A DNA stretch of 64,000 nt from Streptomyces sp. NBC_01217. GTDB lineage: Bacteria > Actinomycetota > Actinomycetes > Streptomycetales > Streptomycetaceae. The stretch spans positions 2,232,001 through 2,296,000 of the forward strand of contig NZ_CP108538.1 of the NCBI RefSeq assembly GCF_035994185.1, in the 5' to 3' direction. Under the pieces are notes generated by a model. It had not been told where the DNA came from, searched no databases, and saw only the letters and a list, made by a program, of their open reading frames with translations. Position 1 is the stretch's first letter. Each line of letters opens with the position of its first letter. A program made the translations under genes and the position numbers. Shown piece by piece: positions 32,908 to 42,358 of this stretch.

Positions 32908-35406
32908 GTGATCCGTACCGATGCCCTGGAGCAGTTGCCCGTACGCACCGCCGTGCCCGCCCTGGAGCGGGCGCTCGACGAACGCGGTGTCGCGGTGCTG
33001 TGCGCGCCGCCCGGCACCGGCAAGACGACCCTCGTACCGCTGGTCCTGGCCGGTCTGACCGGCGGCGGCCCGGTGCGCAGGGTGGTGGTGGCCGAGCCGC
33101 GGCGGATCGCTGCGCGGGCGGCGGCGCGGCGGATGGCGTGGCTCATCGGGGAGCGGCCCGGCGGGCGCGTGGGGTTCACGGTCCGCGGGGAGCGGGTGGT
33201 GGGACGCGACACCGTGTTGGAGGTCGTGACCACCGGGGTGCTGCTCCAGCGGCTGCAGCGCGACCAGGAGCTGGCCGGGGTCGATGCGGTGATCATCGAC
33301 GAGTGCCACGAGCGGCATCTGGACGCGGACACGGTCGCCGCGTTCCTTCTTGATGTGCGGGAGGCGATCCGGCCCGATCTGCGGCTGGTCGCGGCGTCCG
33401 CGACGACGGACGCGGAGGGCTGGGCGCGGCTGCTGGGCGATGCCCCGGTGATCGAGGCGCAGGGTGTTTCGCATCCGGTGGAGGTGGTCTGGGCGCCGCC
33501 CGCCGGGCCGGTGCGGCCACCACACGGGATGAGGGTCGATCCGGCGCTGCTGACGCATGTCGCCTCGACGGTGCGCCGGGCGCTGGCCGAACGGGACGGC
33601 GATGTGCTGTGTTTCCTGCCGGGTGTCGGCGAGATCGGGCGGGTGGCGGGGCAGCTGGCGGGGGTGGGCGCCGAGGTGCTCCAGGTGCACGGGCGGGCTC
33701 CGGCGGCGGTGCAGGACGCGGTGCTGGCGGGTTCGTCGGAGGGCCGGCGGGTGGTGCTTGCGACCTCGGTGGCGGAGTCTTCCCTGACGGTGCCGGGGGT
33801 GCGGGTCGTGGTCGACTCGGGGCTGGCCAGGGAGCCGCGTACCGACCATGCGCGGGGGCTGAGCGCGCTGACGACGGTACGGGCCTCGCAGGCGGCGGGG
33901 AGGCAGCGGGCGGGGCGGGCCGGGCGTGAGGCGCCGGGGGCGGTGTACCGGTGCTGGGAGCAGGCGGAGGACGGGCGGCTCGCGCGGTTCCCGTCCCCGG
34001 AGATCAAGGTCGCGGATCTCGCGGCGTTCGCGTTGCAGGCGGCGTGCTGGGGCGATCCGGGCGCGTCGCGTCTGGCGCTGCTCGATCCGCCGCCCGCGGG
34101 TGCGATGGGCGCGGCGCGCGAGGTGCTGGGCGCCATCGGTGCGGTGGACGCGGACGGGCGGGTGACCGACCGGGGCGTACGGATGTCCCGGCTCGGCCTG
34201 CATCCGCGTCTGGCGCGGGCCCTGCTGGACGGCGCCGCCGAGGTTGGCGGGCGGCGGGCGGCCGAGGTGGTGGCGCTGCTGAGCGAGGAGCCGCCGCGGG
34301 AGTACGGGGACGATCTGGCGGCCGCGCTGCGTACCGCCCGGCGGGGCGGGGACGGGTATGCGGCGCGGTGGCGGCAGGAGGTCCGGCGGCTGTCCTCGTC
34401 GGTCAAGGATGTGGACGGGGGTTCGGGACCGGACGACGCCGCCGTCGGTCTGGTGGCCGCGCTGGCGTTCCCGGAGCGGGTGGCTCGGGCGCGGGGCGAG
34501 GGGGCGTTCCTGATGGCGTCGGGGACGGGCGCGCAGTTGCGGGACGGGTCGGGGCTGCCCAGTGCGCCGTGGCTGGCGGTCGCGGTCGCGGACCGGCCCG
34601 CGCACGCGGCGTCGGCACGGGTCCGGCTGGCCGCCGTCATCGACGAGGACACGGCGCGGACGGCCGCCGGGCATCTTCGGTTCGCGGGCGAGGAGGTCCG
34701 CTGGGCCGATGGCGATGTGGTGGCCCGCCGGGTGGAGCGGCTGGGTGCCGTCGAGCTGTCGGTGCGCCCGTTGAAGCAGCCGGCGCCCGCACTGGTGCGC
34801 GAGGCGCTGGTCGAGGGGCTGCGGCGCGAGGGGCTCGGGCTGTTGCGCTGGACGCGTGAGACCGAGCAGCTGCGGGAGCGGCTCGCCTTTTTGCACCGGG
34901 AGCTGGGGGCGCCCTGGCCGGATGTGTCGGGCGGGGCGCTGCTGGACCGTACCGATCAGTGGCTGGAGCCCGAGCTGTCGCGGGCCCGGCGGCGCTCGGA
35001 CCTGGCGCGGATCGACGCCGGGCAGGCGCTGCGGCGGCTGCTGCCGTGGGCGACCGGTGAGGCGGTGCGACTGGACGAGCTGGCGCCGGAGCGGATCGAG
35101 GTGCCGAGCGGCTCCCGTATCAGGGTGGAGTACGGCGGGGCGCAGCCCGTGCTCGCGGTGAAGCTCCAGGAGCTGTTCGGTCTGCGGGAGACGCCGCGGG
35201 TGGCCGGGGTGCCGGTGCTGGTCCATCTCCTCTCCCCCGCGGGCCGTCCCGCGGCGGTGACCGCGGATCTGGCGTCGTTCTGGCGGGACGGCTACCGGGC
35301 CGTGCGGGCGGAGCTGCGCGGCCGCTATCCGAAGCATCCGTGGCCGCAGGACCCGACGACGGTGGAGGCGACCCGGTTCACGAAGGCGCGGCTCAGGCGG
35401 GAGTAG
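32908..35406 (+). CDS. hrpB: ATP-dependent helicase HrpB
   Basis: An 832-residue DEAH-box SF2 helicase. Motif I is LCAPPGTGKTTLVPLVLAGL, motif II IIDECHERHLDAD (DECH), motif III AASATTD, motif V VVLATSVAESSLTVPGV and motif VI RQRAGRAGREAPGAVYRCW. The C-terminal half holds the HrpB-specific winged-helix/ratchet and terminal domain ending with YRAVRAELRGRYPKHPWP. HrpB is thought to act on RNA or RNA-DNA, but its task in bacteria is unclear. GTG 32908 is the only sensible start. The last 14 bases overlap the end of the convergent DUF3068 gene. Confidence 0.95.
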   Translation: MIRTDALEQLPVRTAVPALERALDERGVAVLCAPPGTGKTTLVPLVLAGLTGGGPVRRVVVAEPRRIAARAAARRMAWLIGERPGGRVGFTVRGERVVGRDTVLEVVTTGVLLQRLQRDQELAGVDAVIIDECHERHLDADTVAAFLLDVREAIRPDLRLVAASATTDAEGWARLLGDAPVIEAQGVSHPVEVVWAPPAGPVRPPHGMRVDPALLTHVASTVRRALAERDGDVLCFLPGVGEIGRVAGQLAGVGAEVLQVHGRAPAAVQDAVLAGSSEGRRVVLATSVAESSLTVPGVRVVVDSGLAREPRTDHARGLSALTTVRASQAAGRQRAGRAGREAPGAVYRCWEQAEDGRLARFPSPEIKVADLAAFALQAACWGDPGASRLALLDPPPAGAMGAAREVLGAIGAVDADGRVTDRGVRMSRLGLHPRLARALLDGAAEVGGRRAAEVVALLSEEPPREYGDDLAAALRTARRGGDGYAARWRQEVRRLSSSVKDVDGGSGPDDAAVGLVAALAFPERVARARGEGAFLMASGTGAQLRDGSGLPSAPWLAVAVADRPAHAASARVRLAAVIDEDTARTAAGHLRFAGEEVRWADGDVVARRVERLGAVELSVRPLKQPAPALVREALVEGLRREGLGLLRWTRETEQLRERLAFLHRELGAPWPDVSGGALLDRTDQWLEPELSRARRRSDLARIDAGQALRRLLPWATGEAVRLDELAPERIEVPSGSRIRVEYGGAQPVLAVKLQELFGLRETPRVAGVPVLVHLLSPAGRPAAVTADLASFWRDGYRAVRAELRGRYPKHPWPQDPTTVEATRFTKARLRRE

Positions 35407-36403
35407 GTTCCGGGTCCGGGGCGGGTGCCGGTGCGCCGTCGGGCAGGTCGCCCTCCGGGCGCCGGGAGCGGGCCTCCAGCCACAGGGCGAGGGTGAGCAG
35501 TGCGGCGCCGAGGCCGGCGAAGCCCCAGGGCAGGTACGAGGTGAGCAGCAGGACCGGCGTGCGCTGGGACTTGACCAGGGCGACGATCGAGTCGACGTAG
35601 TCCTCGCGCATCTTCACATGCCCGGCGAAGGCGGTGACGGTGTCCTGGGACATGCCCATCGCCTTGGCGTTGCGCAGCTCCTCCTTGTGGATCTCCTCGC
35701 CGTTGACGGGCGCTCCGGTGACCGGGTCGACCCAGAACATCCGCTTGGTGGTGTACCAGCGGGTCATGCCCGTCTTGGCGACCTGTTCCGCGGTGACGCC
35801 CTCGATGGGCATCTTCTTCGGCATCGGGACCTTGGTCCAGGGGATGGTCTGCTCGAAGTAGTAGACGTCCATGCCGTGGAAGGTGCGGGTGCCCCTGTAG
35901 TGGATGGGCGAGCTCGTACGGGTCTGGGCGTCGAAGTACTCGTAGTCGCGCTTCTGGGTGAGGAAGGGCCACTTGAACTCGATGCCCTCGCGCCTGACCG
36001 GGTCGCCGTCGACCATTTCGCCGGTGGCGTGGACGGGGGCCTGGCTGTGTGCGTCGAAGATGTAGCGCTCGGGGATCTGGGAGACCATCTTGCCGTTCGG
36101 GTCGACGACATAGCTGAGGCCGTCCCAGACGACGACGTCGCGGCCCGCGCTGCGCTCGATCTTCTCGGACTCCTCCACGTTGCCCTTGAGGGTCTGCACG
36201 ATGGTGACCTTGGGGACCTGCTTGACCTTCATGCCGTCGTTGTAGTCGAGGAGGGTGGCGGGCTTCGCTTCCAGGACCGTCTCCTGGTACTGGCTGGGCG
36301 GTATCTTCGCCAGCCTCGGGAAGACGTACCAGCGCACCAGGGGCGACATGGCGGCGAAGAAGACGGCGAAGGCCAGGAGTACGAGGCTGGCTCGGCGGCG
36401 CAT
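35393..36403 (-). CDS. DUF3068 membrane protein (PorA-family-like)
   Basis: A 336-residue actinobacterial protein: one N-terminal helix (LVLLAFAVFFAAMSPLVRWY), a large extracytoplasmic region of about 260 residues (YRGTRTFHGMDVYYFEQTIP, RMFWVDPVTGAPVNGEEI) and a second helix near the end (LLLTSYLPWGFAGLGAALLT), then a Pro-rich tail. This is the DUF3068 layout, labelled PorA family in some annotations; a role in the cell envelope is plausible, not shown. Its end overlaps hrpB by 14 bp in convergent orientation. The small SPW_0924-like gene lies 45 bp upstream on the same strand. Confidence 0.88.
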   Translation of the reverse strand: MRRRASLVLLAFAVFFAAMSPLVRWYVFPRLAKIPPSQYQETVLEAKPATLLDYNDGMKVKQVPKVTIVQTLKGNVEESEKIERSAGRDVVVWDGLSYVVDPNGKMVSQIPERYIFDAHSQAPVHATGEMVDGDPVRREGIEFKWPFLTQKRDYEYFDAQTRTSSPIHYRGTRTFHGMDVYYFEQTIPWTKVPMPKKMPIEGVTAEQVAKTGMTRWYTTKRMFWVDPVTGAPVNGEEIHKEELRNAKAMGMSQDTVTAFAGHVKMREDYVDSIVALVKSQRTPVLLLTSYLPWGFAGLGAALLTLALWLEARSRRPEGDLPDGAPAPAPDPEPTPA

Positions 36404-36448
36404 GGTGGTGGTGCCCTCCCTCAGCTTCTGCGGCTTGTCTTCCTTCGG

Positions 36449-36586
36449 TCAGTTCTTGGGGCCCGGGACGGTGGTCAGCAGGGGTTCGGGCGAGGTCTCT
36501 CCGGGCGGGGCTCCTATGGCGGTGATGGTGAGGACGAGCGCGAGGGCTGCGGCCAGCCCGATGGCGGCGGCGACGAGAGCACGCAT
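36449..36586 (-). CDS. SPW_0924-type small membrane protein
   Basis: A 45-residue protein. It starts MRALVAAAIGLAAALALVLT, a single membrane helix, and ends PLLTTVPGPKN. From memory this is the streptomycete SPW_0924 family of unknown function. ATG 36586 has GGGAGGA five to six bases upstream, a strong site. It precedes the DUF3068 gene on the same strand, suggesting a shared transcript. Confidence 0.85.
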   Translation of the reverse strand: MRALVAAAIGLAAALALVLTITAIGAPPGETSPEPLLTTVPGPKN

Positions 36587-36671
36587 GCCGGTCCTCCCGG
36601 AGAGCATCGATCTGATGGGTCGTCAGGGTTGGGGCACCGTAGCAATGCGGGGGCGAGATGAGAACACGTAG

Positions 36672-36708
36672 GACAGCCCCTCTGCCGGGTGGTGGCGGAG
36701 GGGCTGTC
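36672..36708. terminator. Terminator hairpin after the transglycosylase gene
   Basis: GACAGCCCCTC and GAGGGGCTGTC form an 11-bp stem that can extend inward. It lies 20 bp beyond the stop of the minus-strand transglycosylase gene. Confidence 0.85.
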
Positions 36709-36728
36709 GTGACGTGCGACGGGCGGGG

Positions 36729-38402
36729 TCAGGCGGCGGGGGCCTCGGGGGCCTCGATCTTGAGCTCGATGACGATCGTGGCGCCGCCCTCGGTGGTGAG
36801 GCGCAGCTTGTACGTGCCGACGGTGTCGTCGGCGTAGATCTTCGGGAGCTTCAGGATGCCGTCGGCGTCGGTCCTGAGGTCCGTGAGGGTACGGACCGTC
36901 TTGCCGTCCGCGTCCTTGAAGTACGGACCCTTGTCGTTCTCGGACGGCTCCGCGGCGTCGGTGATCATGGTCGCTGTGACGGCGACACCGTCGGCGACCG
37001 CGTCCTTGTAGGTGGCCTTGAACTCGGCGGTGTCGGCGAACTCGGCGCCGGGCGCGGCGGTCAGCGCCGTGCTGTCGGTCCTGGAGATCGCGTCGGCCTG
37101 CCGGGCGGTGACGGTCGCGGTGTAGGTGAGGGCGGGCAGCGAGCGGCCGGTGGCGAAGGCCCGCACCGTGAACTTCCCGGTCTTCTCGCCCGCCCGCAGC
37201 ACCGGGGCGGTGACCGTGCCGTCGGCTCCGGTGAGAAGGGTGACCGCGTTCTTCCCGCCGTCGAAGGTGGCGTCCGTGTCACCGGCGATGGTGAAGGTCA
37301 CGGACACCCTTGCGAGCGGGCCGCCGAGCTTGTTTTTGGCCCGCACCTTGACCGGCTCGGTGAAGGCGTCGCCCGCCATGGCGGTCAGCGTGCCGGTGCC
37401 GGCGTTCTCGACACCCGCGAGGACCTGGGACGGCGGGCGGGTGGGTGGGGTCGGACTGGTCGAGCCGTCGCCGGGCTTCGAGGGCTCCGGGCTCGGCTTC
37501 GGGTCGGTCCCGGGCTTGGCGGGTGCGGACGGCGAGGGGGACGGGCTCGGGCTCGGGCTGCTGGGGCTCGGGTTCGTACCGCCGCTGAGGTCGGGCGGGA
37601 CCACACCGGTGCCGTCGGGGATCTCGTGGGTGCCGCGCTTGTAGTAGTCGAACCAGGAGCGGACCGTACCGAGGTAGACGTCCGAGTGGTTGTAGCTCAG
37701 GACCGCCCGGTCGAGATCCGCGGCTATGGACAGATCGCGGGAGCCGGCGCAGAGATAGCGTCCCGCGGCGAGCGCCGCGTCGTAGATGTTGTTGGGGTCC
37801 TTGCGGCCGTCGTCGTTGCCGTCCTGGCCCCAGGTCGCCCAGGTGGACGGGATGAACTGCATCGGGCCGACGGCCCGGTCGTGCGTCGAGTCCCCGTCGT
37901 ACGCCCCGTTGTCGGTGTCCTTGATCATGGCGAAGCCCTGGCCGTTGAGGACCGGGCCGAGGATCGGGGAGAACGTGGTGCCGTTCGCGTCGACCCGGCC
38001 GCCGCGGGCCTGGCCGGACTCCACCTTGCCGATCGCGGCGAGCAGTTGCCACGGCAGCCGGCAGGCGGCGTCGCTGCCCGCGATGGTCTGCTCGGCCTTC
38101 TTGTACGCGGCCAGGACCGAAGCAGGTATGCCGGATTCCGTGCTGCCTGTGACGGGCAGATTCGTGGACGTTCCCGGCTTGTTGGGCGTGACCAGCGGAG
38201 GCAGGTCCGTGTAGTACGGCGAGTTGCCGGTGGCCGCGCTGTCGTCGGGCGGCGGTGTCGTTCCGGCGGACTGCTCGTCTCCGCTGTCGTGAAGCAGCGT
38301 TGCGCCAGGGGCCCCCGAGGCGGAGAGCGCCGCCACGGCTACGGCGGCCACAGCGGTGGTGGTCGCCCCCTTGCGAAGCCGGCGACCGAATTGCGCTGCC
38401 AT
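36729..38402 (-). CDS. Secreted lytic transglycosylase with C-terminal Ig-like repeats
   Basis: A 557-residue exported peptidoglycan enzyme. A Sec signal (TTTAVAAVAVAALSASGAPG) is followed by the SLT-type catalytic domain at about residues 105-255, with the catalytic Glu in IGKVESGQARGG and the family blocks DRAVGPMQFIPSTWATWG and LAAGRYLC. A Pro/Ser repeat linker of about 40 residues (PSSPSPSPSPSPSAPAKPG) leads to two Big/invasin-like beta domains (LAGVENAGTGTLTAMAGDAF, DAISRTDSTALTAAPGAEFA) that probably bind the wall or partners. Lytic transglycosylases cut the glycan to 1,6-anhydro ends. A terminator follows; the DUF4184 gene is divergent. Confidence 0.92.
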   Translation of the reverse strand: MAAQFGRRLRKGATTTAVAAVAVAALSASGAPGATLLHDSGDEQSAGTTPPPDDSAATGNSPYYTDLPPLVTPNKPGTSTNLPVTGSTESGIPASVLAAYKKAEQTIAGSDAACRLPWQLLAAIGKVESGQARGGRVDANGTTFSPILGPVLNGQGFAMIKDTDNGAYDGDSTHDRAVGPMQFIPSTWATWGQDGNDDGRKDPNNIYDAALAAGRYLCAGSRDLSIAADLDRAVLSYNHSDVYLGTVRSWFDYYKRGTHEIPDGTGVVPPDLSGGTNPSPSSPSPSPSPSPSAPAKPGTDPKPSPEPSKPGDGSTSPTPPTRPPSQVLAGVENAGTGTLTAMAGDAFTEPVKVRAKNKLGGPLARVSVTFTIAGDTDATFDGGKNAVTLLTGADGTVTAPVLRAGEKTGKFTVRAFATGRSLPALTYTATVTARQADAISRTDSTALTAAPGAEFADTAEFKATYKDAVADGVAVTATMITDAAEPSENDKGPYFKDADGKTVRTLTDLRTDADGILKLPKIYADDTVGTYKLRLTTEGGATIVIELKIEAPEAPAA

Positions 38403-38588
38403 ACCTCTGGCCCCTCCCCTTCGACGGCTGTCCGCGCTCCCCAGCGCCAGGACTCAGGCGACCCTACGGCAACTTGCGCCGCCAGGACACCGCGCATTGA
38501 CCGGTTCTTACCTGTTTTTCACGTTCCGGACAGCAAGTTGTACGGCAGTTGTCGGGCGGGCGACGGCGGCTCGCGCATACTTGCCGCC

Positions 38589-39446
38589 ATGCCGTTCACA
38601 CTCAGTCATGCCGCGGCCGTGCTGCCGGGGATGCGGCGCGACGGAACGGCGCGCGGCCCGCTCCTCGCCTCGGCCCTCGTCGCGGGTTCGTTCGCCCCCG
38701 ACATGACGTACTACGCGGACACCGCGATCCCGGGCGCCATGGAGTTCGGGCAGGTCACCCACTCGGTGTGGGGCGTGTTCACCGTCGATGTGCTGATCAC
38801 CGCGGCCGTGGTGGCGCTGTGGCTGCTGCTGCGCGAACCCTTGGTGGCACTGCTGCCGACGGCCTGGCAGGGACGGGTGCACGCGTTCGTACGGGGGCAG
38901 CGGCGCGCATCCGGCCGGGAGGCACGGGGAGTGCGGGACGGTGGGTGGTTCGTGCTGTCGGCGGTCATCGGGGCCGCCACCCATGTCGTCTGGGACGCCT
39001 TCACCCATCACGACCGGTGGGGTGTGCGCCTGCTGCCGGTGCTCGACGGGAGCGTCGGCGGATTTCCCGTGTTCCAGCTCGTGCAGTACGGGAGTTCGGC
39101 GGTGGCGCTGGCCGTGCTCGCCTGGTTCACGGCCTCGGGGCTGCGGCGGACCGGCGCCCGCCCGGTCCCGCCGTCCGTGCCGGTGCTGGGACGTCGGGAG
39201 CGGTGGTCGGCGGGGGCGCTGCTGAGCGTCTGCGTACTGCTCGGCGTCGTACACCGGTGCGCGCGCTGGTATGCGTACTTCGGGCACATCGACACCCCGC
39301 TGGACATCATCCCGACCGCCTGCTTCGGCGCCGGGGCGGGGCTGGCGGTGGGCCTGGTGCTGTACGGGGTGTGGATGCGGCTGCGGCGGCCGCGCGTATC
39401 CGCGCCCCCCGGTCGCCGGACGGACCTGATGCGCCCGGGGGTCTGA
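38589..39446 (+). CDS. DUF4184 integral membrane protein
   Basis: A 285-residue membrane protein starting MPFTLSHAAAVLPGMR, the hallmark of DUF4184, with about six helices and conserved His/Asp residues in FGQVTHSVWGVF and THVVWDAFTHHDRWG that resemble the metal-binding pattern of membrane-bound metal-dependent hydrolases such as YdjM. Enzymatic activity is not proven for the family. ATG 38589 has no Shine-Dalgarno; CATACT lies eight bases before it, so a leaderless message is possible. It is convergent with polA. Confidence 0.87.
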   Translation: MPFTLSHAAAVLPGMRRDGTARGPLLASALVAGSFAPDMTYYADTAIPGAMEFGQVTHSVWGVFTVDVLITAAVVALWLLLREPLVALLPTAWQGRVHAFVRGQRRASGREARGVRDGGWFVLSAVIGAATHVVWDAFTHHDRWGVRLLPVLDGSVGGFPVFQLVQYGSSAVALAVLAWFTASGLRRTGARPVPPSVPVLGRRERWSAGALLSVCVLLGVVHRCARWYAYFGHIDTPLDIIPTACFGAGAGLAVGLVLYGVWMRLRRPRVSAPPGRRTDLMRPGV

Positions 39447-39488
39447 ACAACCGCACCCTTCGCCCCGCCCGTCCGGCGCGCCGCCGCG

Positions 39489-42200
39489 TCAGTGCGCCGC
39501 GGACTCCCAGTCCGTGCCGACGCCCACCGAGACATCCAGCGGGGCGCGCAACTGCACGGCCGTGGACATCTCGTGGCGCAGGATCTCCTCCACCTGGGCC
39601 CGCTCGCCCGCGGCGATCTCCAGGACGATTTCGTCATGGACCTGGAGCAGCATCCGAGACTTCAGCCCTGCCGCGGTCAGCGCCCGGTCGACCTGGAGCA
39701 TGGCGACCTTGACGATGTCCGCCGCGGTGCCCTGGATCGGGGCGTTGAGCGCCATCCGCTCGGCCATCTCACGGCGCTGGCGGTTGTCGCTGTTGAGGTC
39801 GGGGAGGTAGCGGCGGCGGCCGAAGACCGTCTCCGTGTAGCCGGTTGCCCTGGCCTCCTCCACCACGCGGTGCAGATAGTCACGCACTCCGCCGAACCGC
39901 TCGAAGTAGGTGTCCATCAGGCCGCGCGCCTCGCCCGCCTCGATGTTCAGCTGCTGGGAGAGGCCGAACGCGGAGAGCCCGTAGGCGAGTCCGTAGCTCA
40001 TGGCCTTGATCTTGCGGCGCATCTCCGGGTCGACGGCCGACTTGTCGACGCCGAAGACCTGTGAGGCGACCGTGGTGTGCAGGTCCTCGCCGGAGGTGAA
40101 CGCCTCGATCAGGCCCGCGTCCTCGGAGAGGTGGGCCATCACGCGCAGTTCGATCTGGCTGTAGTCGGCCGTCATCAGCGTTTCGAAGCCCTCGCCGACG
40201 ACGAAGCCCCGGCGGATGGCCCGGCCCTCGTCCGTACGGACGGGGATGTTCTGCAGGTTGGGGTCGGTGGAGGAGAGCCGGCCCGTCGCCGCCACCGTCT
40301 GGTTGAACGTGGTGTGGATACGGCCGTCCGCCGCGATCGTCTTGATCAGGCCCTCGACCGTGACCCGCAGCTTCGCCTGCTCACGGTGGCGCAGCATGAT
40401 GACCGGCAGCTCGTGCTCGGTCTGCGCGGCGAGCCAGGCCAGGGCGTCGGCGTCCGTCGTGTATCCGGTCTTCGTCTTCTTCGTCTTGGGCAGGCCCAGC
40501 TCGCCGAAGAGGACTTCCTGGAGCTGCTTGGGCGAGCCGAGGTTGAACTCGCGGCCCACCGAGGCGTGCGCCTCCTTCACGGCCTGCTGCACCGCACCGG
40601 CGAACTGCTGCTCCATGCCCTCCAGATGGGCCCGGTCGGCGGCGATGCCGTGCCGCTCCAGACGGGCCAGCAGAGCGGACGTCGGCAGCTCCATGCCGTG
40701 CAGCAGCTCGGCCGCGCCGACCTCCTTGAGCCGGGTGGTGAACGCGTCACCCAGGTCGAGGACCGCGCGGGCCTGTGTCATCAGGGCGTCGGCCTCGGCC
40801 TGGTCGTCCGCGCCGAAGGCCAGCTGTCCGTCGGACGCCGCCGCGGGGGCCAGCTCCCGGCCGAGGTACTCCACGGACAGGGCGTCCAGCGCGAAGGAGC
40901 GGCGGCCGGGCTTGACCAGATAGGCGGCCAGCGCGGTGTCCATCGTGACGCCGTCGACCTGCCAGCCGTGCTCGGGGAAGACCCGCATGGCGCTCTTGGC
41001 GTTGTGCATGACCTTCGGCCGCCGTGCGTCGGCGATCCAGGCGGCGAAGGCCTGATCGTCGCCCTCGTCGAGCTCCGCGGGGTCGAACCAGGCCGCGGCC
41101 CCGCCGGCCGCGGCGAGCGCGATCTCGGTGACCGTGCCGGTGCCCACCGTCCAGGTGTCGACGGTGGCGACGCCGAGCGGCTGTCCGCCGTGCTCGGCGA
41201 GCCAGGGCGCCAGCTCGCCCGCGCCCAGCACCGCACCGTCCAGCTCGATGCCCGCGGCGGGCGCCGGGGTCTCGTCCTCGGCCGCGCCCGGGTCGACGGC
41301 CAGCAGCCGCTCGCGCAGGCTGGGGTTACGGATCTCCAGGACGTCCAGCACGCCCGTCACCGCGGTGCGGTCGTACGGCGCGCGCTCCAGGTCCTGCGGG
41401 GTCTTCGGCAGCTCCACGTCACGGACCATCTCGGTCAGCCTGCGGTTGAGCCGCACCGCGTCCAGGTGGTCCCGGAAATTCTGCCCGGCCTTGCCCTTGA
41501 CCTCCTCGGCGCGCTCCACCAGCTCGTCGAACGAGCCGAACTGGTTGATCCACTTCGCGGCGGTCTTCTCACCGACACCGGGGATGCCCGGAAGGTTGTC
41601 CGACGGGTCACCGCGCAGCGCCGCGAAATCCGGGTACTGCTGCGGCGTGAGCCCGTACTTCTCCTCGACCTTCGCCGGGGTGAAGCGCGTCAGCTCCGAG
41701 ACGCCCTTGGTGGGGTACAGCACGGTGACGTTGTCCGTGATCAGCTGGAACGAATCCCGGTCGCCGGTGACGATCAGCACCTCGAAGCCCGCCGCCTCCG
41801 CCTGCGTGGCCAGCGTGGCGATGACGTCGTCCGCCTCGAAACCGTCGACCGCGAAACGGTTGGCGTGCATCGCGTCGAGCAGCTCGCCGATCAGCTCGAC
41901 CTGGCCCCTGAACTCGTCGGGGGTCTTCGAGCGGTTCGCCTTGTACTCCGGGAACTCCTCCGAGCGCCAGGTCTTGCGGGAGACGTCGAACGCCACCGCG
42001 AAATGCGTCGGCGCCTCGTCACGCAGCGTGTTCGCCAGCATCGACGCGAAGCCGTACACCGCGTTCGTCGGCTGACCCGAGCCTGTCGTGAAATTCTCCG
42101 CAGGCAGCGCAAAGAACGCCCGGTACGCCAGGGAGTGCCCGTCCATCAGGAGCAGGCGCGGTCGGTTGTCTGCCGTCTTCTTCGATGCCGTCTCAGCCAC
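39489..42200 (-). CDS. polA: DNA polymerase I
   Basis: A 903-residue PolA, used for Okazaki fragment processing and repair. Residues 1-300 are the 5' nuclease (LLLMDGHSLAYRAFFAL, VDGFEADDVIATLATQAE, GIPGVGEKTAAKWINQFG). Residues about 330-520 are the exonuclease-like domain, in which I do not see the usual DxE active-site pair, so proofreading is probably lost, as in other actinobacteria. The polymerase domain carries TADYSQIELRVMAHLSED (motif A), RRKIKAMSYGLAYGLSAFGL (motif B) and LLQVHDEIVLEIA (motif C). I prefer GTG 42200 (VAETASKKTADN), with AGGA eight bases upstream, over a 35-residue extension. Confidence 0.97.
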   Translation of the reverse strand: MAETASKKTADNRPRLLLMDGHSLAYRAFFALPAENFTTGSGQPTNAVYGFASMLANTLRDEAPTHFAVAFDVSRKTWRSEEFPEYKANRSKTPDEFRGQVELIGELLDAMHANRFAVDGFEADDVIATLATQAEAAGFEVLIVTGDRDSFQLITDNVTVLYPTKGVSELTRFTPAKVEEKYGLTPQQYPDFAALRGDPSDNLPGIPGVGEKTAAKWINQFGSFDELVERAEEVKGKAGQNFRDHLDAVRLNRRLTEMVRDVELPKTPQDLERAPYDRTAVTGVLDVLEIRNPSLRERLLAVDPGAAEDETPAPAAGIELDGAVLGAGELAPWLAEHGGQPLGVATVDTWTVGTGTVTEIALAAAGGAAAWFDPAELDEGDDQAFAAWIADARRPKVMHNAKSAMRVFPEHGWQVDGVTMDTALAAYLVKPGRRSFALDALSVEYLGRELAPAAASDGQLAFGADDQAEADALMTQARAVLDLGDAFTTRLKEVGAAELLHGMELPTSALLARLERHGIAADRAHLEGMEQQFAGAVQQAVKEAHASVGREFNLGSPKQLQEVLFGELGLPKTKKTKTGYTTDADALAWLAAQTEHELPVIMLRHREQAKLRVTVEGLIKTIAADGRIHTTFNQTVAATGRLSSTDPNLQNIPVRTDEGRAIRRGFVVGEGFETLMTADYSQIELRVMAHLSEDAGLIEAFTSGEDLHTTVASQVFGVDKSAVDPEMRRKIKAMSYGLAYGLSAFGLSQQLNIEAGEARGLMDTYFERFGGVRDYLHRVVEEARATGYTETVFGRRRYLPDLNSDNRQRREMAERMALNAPIQGTAADIVKVAMLQVDRALTAAGLKSRMLLQVHDEIVLEIAAGERAQVEEILRHEMSTAVQLRAPLDVSVGVGTDWESAAH

Positions 42201-42358
42201 GCCCCCGATCCTGCCACGGACCACTGACAATCCCGACCGGACATCACTCGCCCGACGCTCTGTCGGTGCCCCGTGACAGGATCGAAGGAGGAACACGTAC
42301 CGCATTCACTGCGTCCGGCGCACCGCACGGTCCGCAGTTGCTCAAAGGGGAGCGCGAC

